Positions 55,896-64,000 of a stretch of DNA of 64,000 nucleotides are shown here, piece by piece; the first letter of the stretch is position 1, and each line of letters begins with the position of its first letter. The notes beneath the pieces were generated by a model, which worked only from the letters and a program-made list of their open reading frames with translations, was not told where the DNA came from and ran no database searches. Made by a program: the position numbers and the translations under genes. The DNA comes from Zingiber officinale (Eukaryota > Streptophyta > Magnoliopsida > Zingiberales > Zingiberaceae): assembly GCF_018446385.1 (NCBI RefSeq), contig NC_055987.1, forward strand, positions 11,493,705-11,557,704, read 5' to 3'.

Positions 55896-57429
55896 TTTTT
55901 TTTTTGGCACTAAATCTGATCAATATCACTGGCATGTTTGGCGTTGCTGTTTGGTTGATTCATAAAATGTTTGTACATTGAAAAATGGCACGTAACTATA
56001 TTTTCCTGCTATTCTATCCGCTTAGATTTTTCTCTCTCTTACCCCCTGATGTTGAGAGTTGATATAAGCCTAGTGAATTATAGCTGATCACTGGTGGAAA
56101 CCAAGAGCTCATCTATCTGAAGTAGGACTCAGGCCTGATTTCTGGATGAGATGTAGAGCTAAACTTGATGTACAATTTGATGAATATTGATGGCAATTGT
56201 CAAGCTTCAAGCATTCACTTTGCAGTTTATGGAATGAAATAAGACTGACTCTGACAAATGTCAGAAAATTATACCATGGTTCATTAATGTTTCTTTTTCT
56301 TGGATGTGAATGTGTGAAATTCCTTTTAGCATCATATTTATACCTAATTTGTGTCTAAAGAGCAGATTGCAGATGATGCGGCCGGCCTGACCTATCAATA
56401 GCATCAGAGAGCAAATTCATTGATTCAATTACTGCAGTCAGGTTCCCTCTATTTGTTGCCTTATGCAACCAGGAAGACACTCAATCCATCACTCTGTGCA
56501 GTTCAACAATAATTGTCTTTGTTTCTTCAACTCCACTTCTCTCGGCAACACTCAATGAGTCAAATTTTATGGCTGTAAAGTCGAGAAAAGCAACAATTTT
56601 ATGATGTCTTTATTCCATTATAAGTTAGTCTAAGTGGCCACCAAATGCTCCAACATTAATTTAATTATTATGGAAAGGTTATTTTTATCTGAATTAAACT
56701 AATGTGGCAAAAAGATAAAATCGCTCGCTCCCAGTCCCCCGCTGTACTCGACTCCAGCCCATCACGAGGGAGGTAAATCATGACAGTCGAAAGGATAAAT
56801 GATGATGAGATGAGTTATACAGAGTCTAGAGATTTATGCTCCGATAGTCCTCATCCGAATTTAAACTAAGCAAGCTCTGGTGGTGGTCCATTTCAGTGAG
56901 GCTGCACGGCAGGGTAAAAGAAATAAGAATATATTTTTTTTCAATATGCCAATGAGCAAAACAATCCAGGGAGATGATATTTATTATATTTTAAATAAAT
57001 ATTATTTGATTTTAATGGACTTTTATACATAGTAAAAGCTTGCTTCTTCACGGTATAGAAATTAGTAGGATTTCATATCATTTTAATTTTATTTTTAAAA
57101 TAATAATTTAATTAAAATAATATTTTAACAAAAAAATTGATAGTGATTCTGACAATTATTACATTTTAAATGAATATTATTTGATGATGATTTTTTATGT
57201 AAAAATTAGTATATAGCTTTTATGTATTGTAAAAAAGATATATATATATTATATTAACGACTTTTTTTTAGTACCGATTCTACAAATATGAAGAAAGATA
57301 CATATAAATATACAAACGTATGTTTGATGAAATAAATCCAACGTCTCAGAACGTTTACATATTGTAAAAATTAGTACGTAGAACTAGCTACCAATTGCTC
57401 CACAGAACATATATGCTAACTTTTACACG
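55896..57429. other. Intergenic region, including the coiled-coil gene 3' UTR
   Basis: The first few hundred bases are likely 3' UTR (aataaaat-like signals at about 55960). The rest is AT-rich, with no recognised gene or element. Confidence 0.45.
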
Positions 57430-57438
57430 GTTAAAATA

Positions 57439-58057
57439 TGGGTAATTTTGCATGCAGTCCCTATTGACAAACAAATCTTTGCATGCAGTCCCCACCCATT
57501 AAAATCTTTGTTTTCACTCCCCAGTTAAGCATCTTTACCAAATTGCCCATGATATTTTTAGGTACAAAAAGTCTAAAAATCAGTATAAATCCTCTTAAAT
57601 TGAGTATATTAACGTAGAATCTAGTATATTTTCTATCAAATTGAGTACGATTCTAAACCCTAAACCCTAAACCCTAAACTCTAAACCCTAAACCCTAAAC
57701 CCTAAACCCTAACCCTAAACCCTAAACCCTAAACCCTAACCCTAAACCCTAAACCCTAACCCTAAACCCTAAACCCTAAACCCTAAAAAATAAGAGGAAC
57801 AATTTTGATAGAAAATATACTCGATTTTTAATATAAAGTACTGACTTTAAGAAGAATTATACTCATTTTTGGACTTTTTGTACTCAATTTTGAAATTTTT
57901 GTACTAAAAAATCTGAGGGGCAATTTAAGTATCGATATTTGCATGAGGGAGTTGAAACAAGTAATACTTTGCATGCAGGGAGTGGAAACAAAGTTTTTGG
58001 ACATGGGGATTGCATGTAAAGTTAACATTATGATTGGGGATTTTTCTCTAATTTACC
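57439..58057. mobile_element. Foldback element with telomere-like core
   Basis: The two halves are inverted copies of each other: gcatgcagtcccc, ctttgttttcactccc, aaattgccc, gtacaaaaagtc and gtatattttctatcaaa on the left all reappear reversed on the right. Flanking 9-bp repeats gttaaaata (57430-57438) and gttaaaatt (58058-58066) differ at one base and look like a target duplication, of Mutator-like length. The plant telomere repeat block at 57653-57787 sits near the centre of symmetry. It has no coding capacity. Confidence 0.75.
57653..57787 (+). repeat. Interstitial telomere-type repeat (ccctaaa)n with ccctaa variants
   Basis: About 19 units of ccctaaa, the plant telomere repeat, are interrupted in the second half by single 6-bp ccctaa units in a regular two-long-one-short rhythm. 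Single-copy and gene sequence lies on both sides, so this is not a chromosome end. Confidence 0.95.
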
Positions 58058-58272
58058 GTTAAAATTAAAATATCAAATAATCGTAAGAATATTTTAAGTG
58101 GGTCCTGTTATAAAATAGGACATCCATATGATTTTATAAATTATGGATGCTCTTTTAATTTTTGTTTTAAAAAAAATTAGTATCTTTTTTGTTTTTTTGG
58201 GAAAAAAACCTTTGAAGATATGTTTGGCCTTTTCTTTCCCATGGAAAATGAGTCAATTATGCCAACAGACTG

Positions 58273-58386
58273 ATGCAATTTGCAAATAAACTCGCGATCC
58301 AAACCCTACCTGGGAACCTGCTCCTGATTCCACCCAATCTACTCTTCTACCTCGCCCGCCGCCGTCCCCCAGCTCCGGCCATAAGG
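58273..58386 (+). other. In-frame N-terminal extension of dephospho-CoA kinase
   Basis: ATG at 58273 is in frame with 58387 and adds 38 residues (starting [20 protein letters not shown] and containing [12 protein letters not shown]) without a stop. The extension is free of acidic residues and contains arginines, as in organelle targeting sequences. Which ATG is used cannot be told from sequence. Confidence 0.45.
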
Positions 58387-60760
58387 ATGAGGATGGTTGG
58401 TTTGACTGGCGGCATTGCATGCGGGAAGAGCACCATCTCCAATCTCTTCAAATCCGAAGGCCTCCCCGTTGTTGATGCCGACGTCGTTGCCCGGGTAATC
58501 TCCCCCTTCCTCCTTGTTATGTCTTACTTCAAAGAGTTTGGAACAACTTCTCTGTTACCAAAATGGTATCGCATCCGCCGAAGTTCTATTCTTCGATCGT
58601 ATTTGAATTCATTTGTCGAGTAGTTTCATCGCGTGAAATAATCCAAATCTGTTTCGTCATAGGCAATTCTAGTTCTTTTGATCACTCTGACTGGAAATTC
58701 TATGATATAATTTCTGGCTCGTCTTCTTATGTTCTTTCCCCCTGCTAATTCTTGGTTCTTGGTGATTTAATATGAAGGATGTAGTGAGGAAAGGTACTGG
58801 AGGTTGGAAGAAAGTTGTAAAGGCATTTGGGAATGATATCTTACTAGAGAATGGGGAAATTGATAGAGCACGCTTGGGTCAAATTGTATTCACAGATCCA
58901 ACAAAACGCCAGCTTTTGAATCGGTAAATCCTTGTGTATTTTTTCTAATGAATTTCAGGATACCCCTTGCATTGCACTAGCTAGAATCTCTTCAGATTTT
59001 GGAATTTGCATGTATGACCTTTATACATCCCGTAAAAGAAAGTGAATCATAGGGATTGAATGCAGTTTATCTAAATATCGCATTTTTATTTTATTGAAAA
59101 ATTTATCTCTACTATCATTAGAGACAAACCATAGCAGTTTGCAAATAAACTTAGAGATGACAAGTTGGATCGATATTAGAAAACAGGAGAGCATCTTTAA
59201 TGGGCATCAGAATTAGCAGTAGGCAAGATACGCAAATGGCCTTGAACTAGTTTTATTTGACCGGGATGGAAATGTAATAGCACCATCAAATGATCAACTC
59301 TTTTTGCTGAGTGGCTTGTCCAAAAGATGGCTTCTTGTAACTTCGAAAGGTGGATTAATATTAGAGACTCTTGAGAGCATCTGTTATGAGCAATAAAATC
59401 AGGAGTTAACAAATTACCTCGATTCCTTGAACTAGTTTTAATGTGACTGGGATTGACAGTTATTATGAATTACCAAATCATTCACTCTCATTGCTGAGTG
59501 GCATGCTAAAGATGGTTTAGTATAAATTTTAAACCTAGTAATTTCTGGACGAAGATAACACATTCTATAGTTTGGGGGTTGCTCATGTAACATTTTTTTT
59601 TTTTGCGTCTTCATATTGTGCAATATTTAGTTTTGTTAAGTCAATTATGTAAATTTGATGGCCCTTTTAGCTAGTTATTACCAAACCACCACCTCTAGCT
59701 TTTCATCAAATACTGCCTCTCACTGTTTTTCTTCTTCTTTTACTCTGCAATTTCAAAAAACCCTCCAAAATTTTCTCTTGTTAAATTAACTCGTGGTATG
59801 AATTTCACTCAAAAATCCACTTGTTTGAGTTCCTTTGCACCTAAAATCTTTATTTTGCACTTTGAACTCTATATAATGTGTTGTTCAAATCCATAAGTTG
59901 ATTTCAAAATCACCTTTACGATTTTCACTCAAAGTTGTTTGTTATTGCACTTAAAATGATCTTTGGGAGTTCTTGCTTTTGATTGGTACAGAATGACAAT
60001 GGATGTGGGGCATGATTTTCACTGATAAGTGATTTGTTTGAGTTCTTTTGTACCTCCTAAGATCATTTTTGAGTTTCACACCGGAAGAAAATTATTGAGG
60101 GGCACTATTCGACAAAAATCAATTAATGGAGCATGATTAGATTAAAAACAATATCAATAGGGGTGTATATTGGTAGATTCCCCTATAAGCTTTCTTTGTT
60201 TGAATTGCCCTGGAATGATCAAATTCCAGTTCCTAGTACTTTTTCTGATGATAAAATCACAAAGGAACCACTGATAAAACCCATCCAAAACTGACATGTT
60301 TTATTTCCTTCCTATTTTCAGTCTATTGGCTCCATATATATCCTTTGGCATCTTTTGGGAAGTACTGAAGCTATGGATAAAGGGCTCGAAGGTTATAATC
60401 CTTGACATCCCATTGTTGTTTGAGGCTAAGATGGATCGAAGAACATCTCCAATCATCGTCGTATGGGTTGATCCTGAAACCCAGGTGTCTCGCCTCACGG
60501 CAAGAGACGGTATATCCGTAGAAGAAGCAAGAAACAAAATAAATGCACAAATGGCACTGGATTTGAAGAGAAAAAAGGCGGATATAACCATTGATAATTC
60601 TGGTACAATCGAAGAAACAAGATTGCAGTTCCAAAAGGTTCTGAGCCAAATCAATGGACCTTTAACTTGGAAAGAGTATGCCCTATCAAGAGATGGCTTC
60701 CTTTGGATTCTTGCTTCTGCAATTGTAGGTGCTTTGGCAGTGCACAAAAGTTTGACATGA
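58387..60760 (+). CDS. COAE: Dephospho-CoA kinase, three exons
   Basis: CDS join(58387-58494, 58778-58923, 60322-60760), 230 residues, all GT-AG junctions and no stops. The enzyme phosphorylates the ribose 3' hydroxyl of dephospho-CoA with ATP, the last step of coenzyme A synthesis. Residues 5-16 are the P-loop [12 protein letters not shown], followed by VVDADVVAR (28-36), the family's Asp-containing segment. Exon 2 gives [18 protein letters not shown] ... [13 protein letters not shown]. Exon 3 has [25 protein letters not shown] and [13 protein letters not shown]. The C-terminal ~20 residues ([20 protein letters not shown]) are hydrophobic and could anchor the protein in a membrane. Length and architecture fit plant family members. 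A possible in-frame upstream start is listed separately. Confidence 0.95.
58924..60321 (+). other. Second intron of dephospho-CoA kinase
   Basis: It starts gtaaat and ends ctattttcag. It is AT-rich. Two loosely similar blocks (gaactagttttatttgaccgg at 59245 and gaactagttttaatgtgactgg at 59429, with gctgagtggc in each) look like a local duplication. Confidence 0.7.
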
Positions 60761-61965
60761 TATTGATCCATGCTTGTCCTGGCCAAAAGACTTGATATTC
60801 TGCTTGAAGAATAATTTTTTAGTAAAATTATTAAAAGCAGTATAATTAGTTTCATACAACAAACCAGCAAAGGAGTTATATAAAATTATCCAATTATTGT
60901 CTTACTAAATTCATTAGATTATTTGATAAACAAAAGATTGAATTCTGGCTAACCACCTCTCAACTCAACCATAGAATTTTTGTTTATTGGCATATATAGT
61001 GGGGCATGCAATGGGCCTCTATCCTTTAATAAAATTCCTAAAAACATAGTTGTAAATAGTTAATTTGAAATGGTATAATTTACCATAACTGCAGCCTGAA
61101 CTCAACTAATTGAGAGGGGTAGGTAAATTACTGGATAATTATTCAAGTTGTAAAATCTTAAGCGCATAAATTCTAAAAACTGAATAAACATGGATTTTAT
61201 TTTAACGAAAATATGGCATAACAATATGAAGCATAAACAAATAGTGATAAAAAAGCTGCTTGAAAAGTCAAAGATAACAAATAGTGATAAAAAGGCTGCT
61301 TGAAAAGTCAAAATCTTTCATGGGGATTAGGGTTAATGACGCTGAACCCTTTTCGTCAATAGGAAAGATATCTTAAACTCTTGGGACTAATTCCTTATAT
61401 AAGTAATTTGATTTATTATCTGTCTATAAATAATAATAAATTAGATTAAAAAAATCTACATATTAAATTCACATCTTAATAATCTAAAATCTAATAACCA
61501 TAACTTAGATTACTTAAATGAATTTGATTCTTATTCATATGCCCAAGTTACAAATAAATCTACTAATAGGATTATATCCAACACATAATTTAACTGAATT
61601 TTTAACAATGCTAAGTATTTGTCAGAATATTTCTTTCTCCTTTATTCTCCCTGCAATGTCAAAACGCCACAAGACGTTTATATATAGATTGATTTGCTCA
61701 ACCGCAATTTGGTGAACAAAAATTAATTTCTAAGTTTTTTTTTGAGTTGCTGATTAATTAATTAAGAGCTCTGTTAGCTTTGGCGCTTTTTTATTCTTTC
61801 ATTTTTGTTTGGAGTTCTTAACTCTAATTATGTGGAGTGGAGTGCCATTGAAACTACCTTTATTTTAATTCAAGCATGTGATTGCTAACATGCTTTCCAA
61901 GCAATCTCGAATATTTAATGTATAGTGATGCAGCGATTGAGGAGGCCCATCCGGTATGGGTCAAC
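60761..61965. other. Intergenic region
   Basis: The 3' UTR of the kinase gene, then AT-rich DNA. A 36-bp direct repeat, aacaaatagtgataaaaa then gctgcttgaaaagtcaaa, occurs twice at 61237-61309. No gene is seen. Confidence 0.55.
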
Positions 61966-62865
61966 TGTTAAAGTGAAGGTCAAAGTTAAGGTGGTCAATG
62001 TCAAGGTGGCAAAAAGTTCGCCTATAGTGACAAGTAGAGGATGGCTACAATAGTCGGTCGGAGCAATCAGGGTCCGATCGGCAAGAGACTACAAAGGTCG
62101 GTCGGGTAATAAGTGTCCGGGCGGACCAACCGTCTAACTCGGATAACATGGTAAGACAACCAAACGTTCGGTGTGGAGCAGCAAAACGCTAAGGAGATCG
62201 GAGAGCTTGTCCGAACGAGAGGAGCACGCTACTACACAGTCACCACAGGAAGAGCAACTTAGGTCAACAGAGCGGAAGGATCCCGGCCGAGCGGCTACCT
62301 TGCTCGACTAAGCAGTGGGACCCTTGTCATCTCTCTGAAGCCGATAGAGTAGAGGAGTCCCGGTCGAGCGGCTATCTCGCTCGGCCAAGCAGCAGGACCA
62401 CGGTCGTATCTCACGATATCCTTTTAGAAGATAGTGCCGCTGACATGAGGCATGGTCGACAGGCGGATCGTACAGCGGAAGCTTCTACTGTATTGTCAGG
62501 GATATGCATGCTCTGTTAAGGTATGGTGTCAGAGGTACTTTCTTGACAGATCCCTTCATAGGACATATTGGAGAGCGTGTCTACTCCTCGAGGAGCGTGC
62601 ACGTTGTCCACTAGAGCTCTATATAAAGAGGGGTCCATTATCGGCAGAGGTATGCGTTATTATTGTTTGTGCTTGCGTTACTGTTGTTCCGCTTCCTTCT
62701 ACACTTCCGATGATTGACTTGAGCGTCAGAGGGTCAACGTCGGGGACCTCTTCCCTGACTCGGCACTAACGTTACTTGTTTTGCAGAGCGGAGCGCATTT
62801 TACAGCCAGTTAGCGTAATAGCCACATCCCCAACTTTGCATCCTCCCGTTTTTCGGACAGAATCA
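61966..62865 (+). mobile_element. 5' LTR of a gypsy element
   Basis: About 900 bp begin tgttaaagtgaaggtc and end ggacagaatca directly before a gypsy-type primer site. A TATA box tatataaa lies at 62630-62637. The LTR is rich in ggtcggtcgg and cggccgagcgg phrases. The left boundary is inferred from the TG start, and a target duplication cannot be checked because the other end is outside the window. Confidence 0.7.
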
Positions 62866-62866
62866 T

Positions 62867-62885
62867 TTTGACACCGTCTGTGGGG
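62867..62885 (+). other. Primer-binding site of the gypsy element
   Basis: tttgacaccgtctgtgggg closely resembles TTTGGCGCCGTCTGTGGGGA, common in plant Ty3/gypsy elements, and lies directly after the LTR. Confidence 0.8.
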
Positions 62886-63269
62886 AGGTAGTCTGCATTC
62901 TAAACGAGAAGATGGAAGACGTTGACGACTCATCACGGTAATTACATTGATAAAGGCGGAGCTCGATATGCTTATACAAGTCTGAGCGACAAGGATAGTG
63001 GAGTAGCAATAGCAATAAGCACTGACCGAGCGCCAAGCGCATGAGCCCGCAACATCAGCGACGGGGCATCAAGCAGGATATGGAGACCGAGTGGATCACG
63101 TATCTGTTCGGGGACAATACAGGAAGCCGACCGGCACATATGGGGAGGTACCCAATGCACCGATCCCGTTTCATCAAGCGTTGTTCTGGACTCCATAAGA
63201 GGAACGGGGTCGAGCAGACAAGGATCAGGGGTCTTCCTCGAATAACGCACCCATTCGGGACGCGCGAAA

Positions 63270-64000
63270 AGGAAAGGCACCAAGAGAAGATGATTCGCCC
63301 GAGTGGATCAACCAATAATTCTCGCAGGGGATTCTAGACAACCCTCTGCTGAGGCACTACATCCCGCTGGTGGTCAGGGAATACAAAAAAACTACCGATC
63401 TGGACAACCACTTGGCCAAGTTTGACAACGTGACCATACTTCATCAGTACACCGATGGGGTGAAGTGTCGGGTCTTCTTCACCACTTTATCCGGATTAGC
63501 ACAACGGTGGTTCAAGAGATTGTCGAACGAATCAATCCACAGTTTTAAGGACTTTCGAGTGGCGTTTCTATACCATTTCGCCAATAGTCGCCGTCACCAG
63601 AAGACCAGCGTCAATTTGTTCTCCTTAAAACAAGGGTCTAAGGAGGCACTGAGGGCCTACATCTAGCGCTTCAACTAGGTAGCCATGGGCATTCCCTCAA
63701 TCTCCGCAGAAGTATTGGTGAATGCCTTTACCTAGGGCCTCATCGAAGGGGAGTTCTTCTGATCACTCATCCGAAAGTCATCAAGGGACTTCGACCATCT
63801 GCTCAGGAGGGCCACAGAATATATAAACATGGAAGAAGTCTAAGTGACCAGAAGAAAGGAGGCAGCTGTCGAGCCCCAGCAGCGCTCGAGCGGCGACCAT
63901 CGAGTAGCCATCAACCACTAAAGGGGCCATGATCGGGAGGAGCCCAGCAACACCAGGAGTCAAGGACACATGCCGTGTAGCATGTAGTGGTTGATCGCCC
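63270..64000 (+). pseudogene. Gypsy gag, interrupted, cut by the window end
   Basis: The translation has the plant gypsy Gag core: IPLVVREYKKTTDLDNHLAK, then FDNVTILH, CRVFFTTLSGLAQRWFKRL, FKDFRVAFLYHFANSRR and LFSLKQGSKEALRAYI. Several TAG stops follow (near 63663, 63676 and 63733), then EYINMEE. The gag cannot yield a full protein. Any protease and pol lie beyond 64000. Confidence 0.85.

Noticed and set aside
57653-57787. Chromosome end suggested by telomere repeats
   Set aside because: The array is short, lies inside an inverted-repeat element, and is followed by an intact kinase gene.
1-64000. tRNA, rRNA or other structural RNA genes
   Set aside because: Apart from the SINE boxes at 51356-51411 I saw no tRNA-like or rRNA sequence. 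The tggtatcagag sites are retrotransposon primer sites, not tRNA genes.

Overview
This is a window of plant nuclear DNA. It has spliced genes with GT-AG introns, an AP2/ERF transcription factor of the cytokinin-response-factor type, a plant dephospho-CoA kinase and a Ycf54-type chlorophyll-biosynthesis gene. Most of the rest is plant transposable elements: Copia and Ty3/gypsy LTR retrotransposons, solo LTRs, MITEs and a tRNA-derived SINE. Repeat density and style suggest a large-genome monocot. I lean towards Zingiberales, but the sequence alone does not prove this.

Layout. (1) 1-22.4 kb is nested retrotransposon DNA. A gag-only Copia remnant (B1, 1-3346) carries a hAT-like MITE in its 3' LTR. 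Next come antisense accessory-ORF remnants (3.4-7.3 kb) and tandem repeats (7.57-8.43 kb). A decayed minus-strand Tat-lineage gypsy element (8.4-22.4 kb) follows, with two RNase H-like regions. It is split by a young, complete, gag-only Copia element (A1, 11511-18594, TSD ctcgt). (2) 22.5-28.5 kb holds the intact minus-strand CRF/ERF gene (23768-24592) with two overlapping uORFs, AT-rich repeats and a GC-rich island of unknown origin. (3) 28.5-42.1 kb is a wrecked Ycf54 gene on the minus strand. Its last exon (28.5-28.7), two degenerate copies of a central exon (34.9-35.1 and 36.6-36.8) and a probable first exon (41.8-42.1) are spread over 13.6 kb by insertions. (4) 42.15-55.9 kb holds a plus-strand gene for a conserved-looking 153-aa coiled-coil protein of unknown function. 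Its probable 5'-UTR exon lies head-to-head with Ycf54, and its 9.5-kb first intron contains a second complete gag-only Copia element (A3, 43890-50878, TSD gttac) and a SINE with a 20-bp target-site duplication. (5) 57.4-58.07 kb is a foldback element with plant telomere repeats at its centre. (6) 58.3-60.8 kb is an intact three-exon dephospho-CoA kinase gene. (7) 61.97-64 kb is the 5' end of another gypsy element.

Three genes look intact: CRF, the coiled-coil gene and dephospho-CoA kinase. They show no joint pathway. The most notable features are the demolition and partial duplication of Ycf54, a gag-only Copia family whose LTRs carry family-specific arrays of palindromes upstream of the TATA box, the telomere-repeat foldback element, and the chained uORFs on the CRF gene.
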